38,234 nucleotides of DNA from Mesorhizobium sp. B4-1-3. GTDB lineage: Bacteria > Pseudomonadota > Alphaproteobacteria > Rhizobiales > Rhizobiaceae. Each line of letters opens with the position of its first letter. Positions within the stretch are counted from its first letter, which is position 1. The stretch covers positions 1 through 38,234 of the forward strand of contig NZ_VFTG01000037.1 in assembly GCF_006439355.1 (NCBI RefSeq). Reading direction: 5' to 3'. Positions 23,491 through 31,329 of the stretch are shown here, piece after piece. Under the pieces are notes generated by a model, which saw nothing but the letters and a program-made list of their open reading frames with translations, was not told where the DNA came from and did not search any database. A program made the position numbers and the translations under genes.

Positions 23491-24177
23491 ATGTCTTTCA
23501 TTGACCGGCGCAACGACTCCGTTGTGAACAAGCAACATATCGAATTGGGCATTGCATACGGCGGCAGCGTTGCACGCACGCCACGTTGCATGTCGGACAG
23601 GCAGGGAACTGCATGTGCGTCAAAGCGACGGAGCATGGAATCCGTCACCGGCATGCTCGATCGCATTGGCTGTGGCTTCCTCGTCCTTAATCGCGAAAAA
23701 AAGGTGCTGGAGTGGAACACTGCCGCTCAAAGCACCTTTGAACGACAGGGTGACGCGGCTGGTACGGCTACGGAGCTTACGGCTGCGCTAAGGCGACTCG
23801 TTGCGAACGTTCAAACCAACTTTCTGCCAGGATCGTTGTCGTGGGTGGTGATCCGCAGCACGGACGACCGGCCGGTTGTACTCAACGAGGGCGGGGTCAT
23901 CACTCCCGACGGAACGAGTATCGTCGCGTTGTTGGATCGGGAAAATCGGTCCTCGGCCAACCCTCAGACATTGCAGAAGATGTTCGGCCTTACGAGCGCG
24001 GAAACTCAGCTTGCCATGCGATTGGCTCAGGGGGATGCGCCCTTGGAAATCGCCCGCAGCTGGCGTCTCAGCCGCACCACCATACGATCTCAGCTTGCCT
24101 CCTTATTTGCCAAGACTGAAACCAAGCGCCAGGGTGAACTGGTCGCGCTGCTGGGGCGAATTTCCGTGCTGCCGTGA
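23491..24177 (+). CDS. LuxR-type transcriptional regulator with PAS-like N-terminus
   Basis: This protein has 228 residues. The C-terminal helix-turn-helix is FGLTSAETQLAMRLAQGDAPLEIARSW followed by SRTTIRSQLASLFAKTETKRQGEL. The N-terminal half includes a PAS-like block (MLDRIGCGFLVLNREKKVLEWNTAAQSTF), so it probably senses a ligand or redox state rather than being phosphorylated; no receiver Asp is present. The ATG at 23491 follows a GGGGTAGG-like site. The first 50 residues are poorly structured, and the start may be Met50 (MESVTGMLDRIG). A strong GC-rich hairpin follows its stop. It may regulate the adjacent EPS genes; no target is shown. Confidence 0.75.
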   Translation: MSFIDRRNDSVVNKQHIELGIAYGGSVARTPRCMSDRQGTACASKRRSMESVTGMLDRIGCGFLVLNREKKVLEWNTAAQSTFERQGDAAGTATELTAALRRLVANVQTNFLPGSLSWVVIRSTDDRPVVLNEGGVITPDGTSIVALLDRENRSSANPQTLQKMFGLTSAETQLAMRLAQGDAPLEIARSWRLSRTTIRSQLASLFAKTETKRQGELVALLGRISVLP

Positions 24178-24201
24178 CCCCGCCTCAACCGCGAGGCGGG
24201 G
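24178..24201 (+). terminator. GC-rich hairpin after the LuxR regulator
   Basis: CCCCGCCTC-AACCGC-GAGGCGGGG is a perfect 9-bp stem immediately after the TGA stop. It lacks a downstream T-run, so it is a probable but not classical terminator. Confidence 0.6.
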
Positions 24202-24310
24202 CGCGTGGCCGAATTTAATTGGTCTGGCATTGGGTCTGGTGCAAAGCGCAGCCCTGCCCGATCCCCACACTACGCCGACAACTCGGCTTTCGAAGCAGGG
24301 ATAATTCGTC

Positions 24311-25483
24311 ATGGTCGGACACCATTCCAAGGCCACGGGTATGCGCGACGCTCAACGTGACAAATCCCGTTCCACAGGAGTTGAATCCGATCAATCGAGC
24401 CCGGACATGCGGGTTGCTGAGGTCGCGCGGAAAGGTCCTGTCCTGGTTACCGGCGCCGCGGGATTCATCGGGTTTCACGTGGCGTCCCGGCTTATTCGTC
24501 ACGGTGCGCAGGTAATTGGAGTGGACAATTTCACGCCCTACTACGATCTGAAGCTTAAGGAAGCGCGTTTTGCGCATCTCTGCGCCGAGCCGCGATTCAC
24601 GCCGATCCGCATGGATCTGGCGGACAGGCTGTCGGTGCAATCTCTGTTCTCCGACCTTGAACCGTCGCATGTCGTGCACCTGGCTGCTCAAGCGGGTGTG
24701 CGTTATTCCCTTGTCGACCCGCACGCCTATGTTCAGTCCAACATCGTGGCGTTTCTCAACGTCCTGGAGGGTTGCCGGCATTTCGGCATCAAGCATCTGG
24801 TCTACGCTTCGTCCAGTTCGGTCTATGGCGCCAACCAAACAATACCCTTTTCCGAACATAGCGGCGCTGCCCACCCGATAAGCTTCTATGCCGCCACCAA
24901 GCGCTCAAATGAAGCCATGGCGCATTCGTATAGTCATCTATTTGGCTTGCCTGTGACAGGGTTGCGCTTCTTCACCGTCTACGGACCATGGGGCAGACCC
25001 GATATGGCGGTCTACACGTTCACGCATGCCATCGCCGAAGGACGCGCGATCGACGTGTCCAACGCCGGCCATGTCTGGCGAGATTTCACCTACATCGACG
25101 ACATCGTCGAAGGGGTGGTTCGAGTGCTCGCAACGCCACCGTGCGCCGATCCCAATTGGGATGGTTGCGCTGCCGATCCGGCTACCAGCTCAGCACCATA
25201 TCGCCTGTATAACATCGGCAATGATCGGCCCGAAGAGATCAATCGGCTGATCACGATTATTGAGACAGCCCTGGGTCGCAAAGCGATCAGGAGGGATGTG
25301 CCTTTGCCTCCGGGTGATGTTCTTGAGACACGCGCCGATGTTGGCGATCTCCGCCGAGCCGTAAACTTCGCGCCGGCGACCACGCTTGAGGATGGCGTAA
25401 ACCAGTTCGTCGAATGGTATCGGCACTTTCACGCAGACGGCGCCAAATCCGTGACGGAGCAACAAACGCTCGTGCCTGTGTGA
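24311..25483 (+). CDS. UDP-glucuronate 4-epimerase
   Basis: This extended SDR enzyme has motifs VLVTGAAGFIGFHVASRL, VDNFTPYYDLKLKEAR, HLAAQAGVRYSLVDPHAY, SSSSVYGAN, the catalytic YAATKRSNE, and FFTVYGPWGRPDMA. 'NFTPYYD-LK' and 'GPWGRPDMA' are typical of UDP-glucuronate 4-epimerases (LspL/CapI group), which make UDP-galacturonate. The start at 24311 is preceded by AGGGA at 24297-24301 but gives about 35 residues before the core. Later ATGs at 24341 and 24407 would give a more usual length. It is a single-gene unit converging on the acyltransferase. It would use UDP-glucuronate from the dehydrogenase at the left edge. Confidence 0.88.
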   Translation: MVGHHSKATGMRDAQRDKSRSTGVESDQSSPDMRVAEVARKGPVLVTGAAGFIGFHVASRLIRHGAQVIGVDNFTPYYDLKLKEARFAHLCAEPRFTPIRMDLADRLSVQSLFSDLEPSHVVHLAAQAGVRYSLVDPHAYVQSNIVAFLNVLEGCRHFGIKHLVYASSSSVYGANQTIPFSEHSGAAHPISFYAATKRSNEAMAHSYSHLFGLPVTGLRFFTVYGPWGRPDMAVYTFTHAIAEGRAIDVSNAGHVWRDFTYIDDIVEGVVRVLATPPCADPNWDGCAADPATSSAPYRLYNIGNDRPEEINRLITIIETALGRKAIRRDVPLPPGDVLETRADVGDLRRAVNFAPATTLEDGVNQFVEWYRHFHADGAKSVTEQQTLVPV

Positions 25484-25516
25484 GCTTGCCGGCGGCCGTG
25501 CTGCCTGTCGGCAAGC
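25484..25516. terminator. Hairpin between convergent epimerase and acyltransferase genes
   Basis: GCTTGCCG (25484-25491) pairs perfectly with CGGCAAGC (25509-25516) in the 37-base gap between two stops. It is a probable bidirectional terminator with a long loop and no T-run. Confidence 0.55.
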
Positions 25517-25520
25517 AAGG

Positions 25521-26633
25521 CTATGTCGGCGCCACGGTGCTCTTCCTCCGAGCCCGCACAGATCCGCCTGGTGCGATCTGACCCATGCCAGACATCAAAG
25601 CACGGATAAGCGGCTTGCGTAGTGGCGTTTCGATGAAACGCCAGATCAAAAAAGAGGCTAGAAGCACCGCAGACAACACGACCAGGAATGCTGCGTGCCT
25701 GCCGATTAGCGGAGCCAGCGCGTTGAGAGAGACGTAACCGATATACTGGTGCAAAAGATAAAGAGGGTAAGTCAATCCCCCAAGCATCAGGACCGTTTTT
25801 GAAGGGGGCACGATGGAGCGGATCAGAAGGGCACCTGTAAAAATCCCGAAGACAACCCCATTGGCGGCAACGAGAGAGGTATAGGAAACGGCCATTCCGT
25901 AATGCTCCTGCATCCAGCCTTCATCAAACCTGATCGTCTGGCACGACAGCAGAATTGCCGCCGCAAGAAGGATGAGCCCCGCCGGTGAATGACCTTTTGC
26001 AACGACCTGTTGGGACAAAATACCGAAGGCAAAGAAAGGGGCATAGCCCGTAATAAGCAAAGCCCGTATAGCTGTATTTTCAAAGAACAGCTCATTTGCC
26101 GCCGAAATCACGAGCCAGATGGCGACAATAGCTAACTTCCAACGTTGGAAGGCGCCCGCAAAAATAAGCGCCGCAACCCAGCCATAAAATACGATCTCGA
26201 TCATAATAGACCAGTAGACACCATCCATGGATGGTCTGCCGAACACGCGGGCGAAAATGGAAAGATTGGCGATGTAGGTCGAAACGTTGGTTGGGAATCT
26301 CGGGTCGCCGGCGATCGAGAGGACCACAAACGTCAGCGTCATGCAGACGAGAAATCCAGGATAAAGCCGAACGAAACGCGCGACGGCGAATTCCTGCCAT
26401 GTCCGTCCCTCGGCCGACCACGTTATGACAAAGCCGCTGATAAGGAAAAACAGACTGACCCCAAGATAGCCATAGATGGCAAACGGCGCAGCGGCAGGAT
26501 ACCCGGCGTGAATATCTCCGGTAATCGGGCCACGAAAAAGATAGTGAAAGCACACAACCGCCAAGGCAGCGATCAGTCGCAGAAGGTCCAATGATGCCAA
26601 GCGTAATGAGTTGGTGTCGGCAACCCGTTCCAT
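25521..26633 (-). CDS. Acyltransferase 3 family membrane protein (OafA/ExoZ-like)
   Basis: This 370-residue polytopic protein has about ten hydrophobic segments. The N-terminal RLIAALAVVCFHYLF matches the conserved 'R-x-x-A-x-x-x-V-x-x-x-H' element of the acyltransferase-3 family, and YLGVSLFFLISGFVI and VARFVRLYP are also family hallmarks. Members O-acetylate or O-acylate EPS, lipopolysaccharide or Nod factors from cytoplasmic acyl donors. It lies downstream of the EPS assembly operon but after a terminator-like structure, so it probably has its own promoter in 26634-26812. A role in decorating the EPS is likely; the acyl group is unknown. Confidence 0.87.
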   Translation of the reverse strand: MERVADTNSLRLASLDLLRLIAALAVVCFHYLFRGPITGDIHAGYPAAAPFAIYGYLGVSLFFLISGFVITWSAEGRTWQEFAVARFVRLYPGFLVCMTLTFVVLSIAGDPRFPTNVSTYIANLSIFARVFGRPSMDGVYWSIMIEIVFYGWVAALIFAGAFQRWKLAIVAIWLVISAANELFFENTAIRALLITGYAPFFAFGILSQQVVAKGHSPAGLILLAAAILLSCQTIRFDEGWMQEHYGMAVSYTSLVAANGVVFGIFTGALLIRSIVPPSKTVLMLGGLTYPLYLLHQYIGYVSLNALAPLIGRHAAFLVVLSAVLLASFLIWRFIETPLRKPLIRALMSGMGQIAPGGSVRARRKSTVAPT

Positions 26634-26812
26634 TGCCCCTCCTCGTCGCTGCAGGGTTCTTTCGACGCGGACCGAAAGCCTGGCCTGAGGGCTTCCAGGT
26701 CACAGAGAAAGCCTATGAAGCGCCCATCAATAGTGCTTGTCGCCTCGGGCTGCATCATCGTGCGTTTGCATGAGTTCGGCCTCACCAGAGCGGGAAAAGC
26801 TCAGCGGCTCCC

Positions 26813-26857
26813 AAATAAAACGGGGGTGACTGTATCCCGGTCACCGGCCGAAGCCGG
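26813..26857 (-). terminator. Intrinsic terminator of the EPS assembly operon
   Basis: On the minus strand, directly after the flippase stop, a CCGGC-TTCG-GCCGG hairpin (UUCG tetraloop; 26844-26857) adjoins a second, partly exclusive stem, GGTGAC-N9-GTCACC (26825-26845). A TTTTATTT run follows (26813-26820). The stem plus T-rich tail is a good Rho-independent terminator. Confidence 0.65.
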
Positions 26858-26862
26858 CCCTG

Positions 26863-29082
26863 TTAGGGTAAGAACCAATATCGTTGGTGGCTCTCGATCG
26901 TGCGCCCCTTCAATGACGTCAACGCGTAGATCAGCCCAGGCATGATCTTCAGCCGTTTGCCGATGTAGATCGCCATTGCGACGTTCCATACGACAAGAGC
27001 AAGCGCGAGCCCTATTGCAGCACCCAATGGGCCGTAGATCTCTATCCCGATAACGCAGCCGATGACGCCAATCGCCGCGCCGACGATCATCGTCACAGCG
27101 GCCGGCCATTCATTCCCAGTCATGGTCAAGAGGTTCAATTGCGGTCCGCATAAGGCCACAAATACGTATCCAAGCATCAGCACTCTCGCGATAGGTGCCC
27201 CCGTACCGAAGTCTTCACCGAACCAACTCAGGAGCGGCCGAACAATCACTAGCAAGGGGATTGCCATCGCAATTGCGGCGCCGGAAGAAAGTAAGGCAGC
27301 TCGTGAAAACAGCTCCTGTAAGCCTTTACGGTCGTCTCGCGCAAAAAGTGTAGCCGCTGCTGGGGAAAACATCGTGGAGACGGCCACCAATGAGAGACCG
27401 ACAAGCAAGGCGACATTCAGCCCCAGAGCAAAGATGCCTGCATCACGTATGTGGCCGGTCCAGCCAAGCACCATCACCCCTGCTCTGTTGATGAAGACAT
27501 CTAGACCCGCCATCAGCATGATGGGCGGAACCGCCGACCACCAATCCTTCGATGCGTCCGCAGGTTCAGCCTGCCGCAAACCGGGCGGCTGAAATCTTGT
27601 GGCCAGGACGAAGACCAATCCGACCGTTACGATTGAACTGGTCACCACCGCTTGCATCACCAACGGTGCGTTCAAAGTCCACGACCCGGACAAGGCTGCG
27701 ATTCCCAGCAATGTCAGCAGCAGCCCGTCACGCACAATGCGTTCTGGCAAAAGGGCTGAAACCCCGCCGCCGAAAGCACGGATGAGTGCGGCTCCCAGGG
27801 CGGAGGTCGTGACCAACGGAACTGCCGCCATACCCAGCAGCTGGCTAACCTCAAGTTCTCTGTTTCCGGAACCCGATGACGCGCAGATATAGGTCGCGCC
27901 CGCAGCGCCGAACAGGGTCGCCACCGCCAGTGATCGCTGAAAGGCAAATCTGATTACACCGTGAGCGAGGTCAAGGCGTCCCTGGGCCCTGTAGGCGGAC
28001 ACGAACCGCAACAATGATACGTTGAATCCAAGCGTGGCGAGATAAGCAAGGACGGATGTCGTTGAAAGTACGTAGGAATAAATGCCGTAACTGGTTGAGC
28101 CTACGATACGCGCAATAAGCAGTTGCGCCAAGCTCGTCAGACCTGCCCCGGCCACATAGATCATCAGGGCAAAGACAGTCGCATAGCCCAGGCTGCGTTT
28201 TATCTCGTCTTTGCCGAGCGCGGCTGGATCCGCCTCTACCGCGGATGCGACGGCTTTTTGTATCGTTATCGTATCGCTACCATCGTCCAGGTAGGTCGTA
28301 GCCACTGTTGACGATTGGTGATCGGTTTTGTTTCGGCACATTGGGATGTCCCGATCATGGACAATCTCGGAGATGATCTTGCGACTGACGCGTTGAACAC
28401 TTTCCGACAGCGATTGGTCGTCCAAGGTTTCAACCGAAACGGTCTTGCGGCCACTTGCCACAAGGATGTCATCGATATCCTGAAACACGCCGAAAGATCG
28501 CATGCTTGCGTCGAAATCCGCCTCGAGAATACGCTCGGCCAGGGGCTCTTGCCTCATCCGCTCCAGCAGGCGAGTCTCGACCACGGAACGAGGCAAGACA
28601 ACTCTAAAAGTAAAATCCGCATCAGGAGTTTTTTTAAGCGCCTGAGCAATCGACACACTGTCCGTACACCCGTGAGATATCGCCAGCGCCGCAACAGCCT
28701 GGACGTATCCTTGATCGAATATCGTTACTTCTTTCGATTGCCTGGCCTGATCCCAACGGTAGGACAAGTTTAAAATTTTCTGCCATATCCTAGCCTTCCA
28801 AATGAATTTTCTCGGCTGTATCGACTTCATCATCGATGATGCAGTCGATATGTATCTTATCAAATCGGGCGTATAGATAAATAACTTCGCAGTTGAAACC
28901 ATCGCTGCAAGCACTCTGAACACAACCATGAATATTCCAAGGTCTACGCTTCTTTCTCTCCTCATTGGCTTATGACTGAGAACCACCTTCGTTGGGTAAC
29001 CTTGCCCGCGCAGTCGGTGGGCAAGTTCGTGAGCAAACACTGCCTTGCCGGCGCCAGGTGGCCCAAAGAGTTCAATTATCAT
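26863..29082 (-). CDS. Fusion of a P-loop kinase-like domain with a Wzx-type flippase
   Basis: This is a single 739-residue frame. Residues 1 to about 245 are a P-loop nucleotide-kinase-like domain: MIIELFGPPGAGKAVFAHELA (Walker A 7-14), a TIFDQGYVQAVAAL segment, and VVLPRSVVETRLLERM as in small-molecule kinases. Residues from about 295 to the end are a polysaccharide flippase of the MVF/Wzx type with about 12-14 membrane segments (LTSLAQLLIARIVGSTSYGIYSYVL and others). The flippase moves lipid-linked repeat units across the inner membrane. The Walker A ends GKA instead of GKS/T, so ATP/Mg binding may be weakened. Met248 could serve as an internal start for a flippase-only product. The gene starts 26 bases after the co-polymerase stop. 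Confidence 0.82.
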   Translation of the reverse strand: MIIELFGPPGAGKAVFAHELAHRLRGQGYPTKVVLSHKPMRRERSVDLGIFMVVFRVLAAMVSTAKLFIYTPDLIRYISTASSMMKSIQPRKFIWKARIWQKILNLSYRWDQARQSKEVTIFDQGYVQAVAALAISHGCTDSVSIAQALKKTPDADFTFRVVLPRSVVETRLLERMRQEPLAERILEADFDASMRSFGVFQDIDDILVASGRKTVSVETLDDQSLSESVQRVSRKIISEIVHDRDIPMCRNKTDHQSSTVATTYLDDGSDTITIQKAVASAVEADPAALGKDEIKRSLGYATVFALMIYVAGAGLTSLAQLLIARIVGSTSYGIYSYVLSTTSVLAYLATLGFNVSLLRFVSAYRAQGRLDLAHGVIRFAFQRSLAVATLFGAAGATYICASSGSGNRELEVSQLLGMAAVPLVTTSALGAALIRAFGGGVSALLPERIVRDGLLLTLLGIAALSGSWTLNAPLVMQAVVTSSIVTVGLVFVLATRFQPPGLRQAEPADASKDWWSAVPPIMLMAGLDVFINRAGVMVLGWTGHIRDAGIFALGLNVALLVGLSLVAVSTMFSPAAATLFARDDRKGLQELFSRAALLSSGAAIAMAIPLLVIVRPLLSWFGEDFGTGAPIARVLMLGYVFVALCGPQLNLLTMTGNEWPAAVTMIVGAAIGVIGCVIGIEIYGPLGAAIGLALALVVWNVAMAIYIGKRLKIMPGLIYALTSLKGRTIESHQRYWFLP

Positions 29083-29108
29083 TTTCTGGTGACCGGAGCT
29101 TGAGTGCT

Positions 29109-31328
29109 TTATTGGTTCCTGGCCAGCAAAAGATCGCCACTGTCACCAAAACGATGCTGGGCGTGCTGTTTCAGATTCACCCTGGTGAGGACGGTCCCTA
29201 CCGGGATAGATCCCGGCCCGTCAGGCTGCAACGACTCCAAAATGCTGCGCGCAACGCTGCGCGGGGTGCTGCCCCAGCGAACTGCGAACAGAACGCAATC
29301 CGCCCAGCTTGTCAGTAGCCGTGATTCCGGACCTTCCAAACCAGGGGGCCCGTTGAGGACGACGAAGTTATATTTCGCCGCCAGTTGATCCGTGAAGTGA
29401 CGCGGCTCATCCACTTCGGACAGCAGCTTCAACAGATCATCCGTGGCAATTGGAGCGGCCATGAAATCCACGCCGAGGTCAGGCATGTTCACAACCGAAT
29501 CGGCTAACTCGCTGCGGCTTTTCACATAACCTTCGAAGGATCCGTGAGGCTTCGAGACACTGAATTCGCTCACAAATTCATTGGTCAACTGCCCATCCGC
29601 CGGATCGAGATCAACGAAAAGCACATTACCACCAAGGCGCGTGGCCGAGAGCGCCAAGCTCCATGCCAGCTCTGTTTTGCCATCGTTTTTGCCGCTGGAA
29701 GTCACGAGAGCGATTTGTGACGATCGCCCGGAAGCCGATTGGGGTGCCGCATTGATCAGCAGGGACAATGCTGCGTGGCCATAGGTGGAATTCTTCTGCC
29801 GAAGAATGAGAGCTTGCAAACGCTTGGCATGGAGTCGCGACACCTTGGGAAGCACTCCCATGCAGGGGAAACCAAGTGCTGCTTCCGCTTCGGCTTCGCC
29901 GCGCAAAGTCCGGTCGAGACGCTTGCCGACAAGAGCCAGGATGCCCCCGATAAGACCGAACACGACCATGCCTGGGGGAATAAGGTATAGAGGCGAAAGG
30001 CTCTTCGGGATCGTTGGCGGCCAGGCCGTCGAAATAATCGAGACTCCCGGTGACGGGTTCGCTATACGCCGCGTCAGATCCTGCTGCCTGGTCAGCAGCT
30101 CATTGTATCGTTGCGTCAGGATGGCAACGGTCGGCTCGAGCGCACGCATCCCGGAAACCCGGCCTGCCGTATCGGCCACCACAGCGTCCAAGACGTTCTT
30201 GCGCTCTTCCAATGCGGCAACCTGAGTACGATAGACGTTTGCCTCAGAGGAAATGCGGTCGATTCCTTGTTGGATTTCGAGCTTGATGGCAGCGCCAACG
30301 CCCTGATCGTCCGGGTCCTTCTTTTGGCGGGCTACGAGATCGGCTAGGGTAGGTGACCCGATGGCTTCTGCCAGGGAAGCACCAGGCGCGCCCGACGCCC
30401 GCAAATCCTGGATATGCTGCAGGCGAGACTCGACAGCGGAGAGACCGGCCTTCGACAACGAGAGCTGCTGGTTGAGATCGGCTGTTTCCCGCGCGGCGCT
30501 GTCCATCGCGCCTTGATCGACCGCGCCGTGAGTGAGCCGATATTCCTCCAGGCGATCTGTTGCTTGCGCCAAATCAGACTGAACCTTGGGCAGAGCCGCG
30601 ACGACGGAGGCGAGTTCTGCCTTATCAGCTGCCTGGGTGTTGGCTGTGAGATCCGCGACATAGAGCTGAGCGAAGGTATTTGCCACCAAGGCCGCCCGGA
30701 CAGGGTCGGGATCGGTGAAACCGACAGTGATGACCCGCGATCGCAGCTCTTGGCCAACTCTTATGCCTCGCCGCAAAAGCTTCAATTGCGCTGCATCCGC
30801 GGCGCCCGGACTGAGCCCGGACTCATCGGCTTGGCGCCAAATTCGATCCAGCAGTCCCGCCGCAAAAGATTGGTTCTTCACCGAAGGTGTTGAAGGAGTA
30901 CCCTGCCCCGCCGCCTTGTCGGCAGTATTTTGCACCTCGGTCCCGACTTTGCCCAGCGCTGCAGCAACACGGCGCATGTGCCCCAAGGATGTCAGCAAGG
31001 TTAGATTGTTGTCCATGCTGGTGTCCAGCATGTCAGTTGCACCGGCCGTGGCATTTCTGGCTGTAGCATCCACAATTAACTGAGTTGTCGCCTCGAACTG
31101 AGCAGGGCGAGAGAATCCCAAAATCGCTGCAATCACTCCGCCGAGGAGTGCCATGGCCAACAGAAACCATTTCCGCCTTGCGACGGTGACCCATAGTTGG
31201 CTGAAAGGAGTCTGGGCCTCTGCTGGATCACGCAACGGGCGCCTCATGAGCGGATTGTGCTCACGTGTTGCAGCAGGTATTTCCGCGGTGCGCGCTCGCT
31301 GAATTCGGCTGACTTTGGATCCTTCCAT
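29109..31328 (-). CDS. ExoP/Wzc-like chain-length co-polymerase with degenerate BY-kinase domain
   Basis: This 739-residue inner-membrane protein has a Wzz domain with a first membrane helix (about 53-72), a large periplasmic coiled-coil region, a second helix after the Pro-rich PPTIPKSLSPLYLIPPG, and a cytoplasmic ATPase-like domain. The P-loop is SGKNDGKT (about 545-552). Walker A' is VDLDPAD (Asp573, Asp575; the usual following Arg is absent). The expected Walker B Asp is Asn659 (VVLNGPPG). The C-terminus (QHRFGDSGDLLLARNQ) lacks a tyrosine cluster. It would set EPS chain length with the Wzy-like and ExoF-like proteins, but tyrosine-kinase activity is doubtful. It begins 1 base after the AsnB stop. 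Confidence 0.87.
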   Translation of the reverse strand: MEGSKVSRIQRARTAEIPAATREHNPLMRRPLRDPAEAQTPFSQLWVTVARRKWFLLAMALLGGVIAAILGFSRPAQFEATTQLIVDATARNATAGATDMLDTSMDNNLTLLTSLGHMRRVAAALGKVGTEVQNTADKAAGQGTPSTPSVKNQSFAAGLLDRIWRQADESGLSPGAADAAQLKLLRRGIRVGQELRSRVITVGFTDPDPVRAALVANTFAQLYVADLTANTQAADKAELASVVAALPKVQSDLAQATDRLEEYRLTHGAVDQGAMDSAARETADLNQQLSLSKAGLSAVESRLQHIQDLRASGAPGASLAEAIGSPTLADLVARQKKDPDDQGVGAAIKLEIQQGIDRISSEANVYRTQVAALEERKNVLDAVVADTAGRVSGMRALEPTVAILTQRYNELLTRQQDLTRRIANPSPGVSIISTAWPPTIPKSLSPLYLIPPGMVVFGLIGGILALVGKRLDRTLRGEAEAEAALGFPCMGVLPKVSRLHAKRLQALILRQKNSTYGHAALSLLINAAPQSASGRSSQIALVTSSGKNDGKTELAWSLALSATRLGGNVLFVDLDPADGQLTNEFVSEFSVSKPHGSFEGYVKSRSELADSVVNMPDLGVDFMAAPIATDDLLKLLSEVDEPRHFTDQLAAKYNFVVLNGPPGLEGPESRLLTSWADCVLFAVRWGSTPRSVARSILESLQPDGPGSIPVGTVLTRVNLKQHAQHRFGDSGDLLLARNQ

Positions 31329-31329
31329 C

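Noticed and set aside
26145..26594. Open frame of 149 codons antisense to the acyltransferase
   Set aside because: The minus strand encodes a clear acyltransferase-3 membrane protein. The plus-strand peptide is highly charged, as expected of an antisense image of membrane helices.
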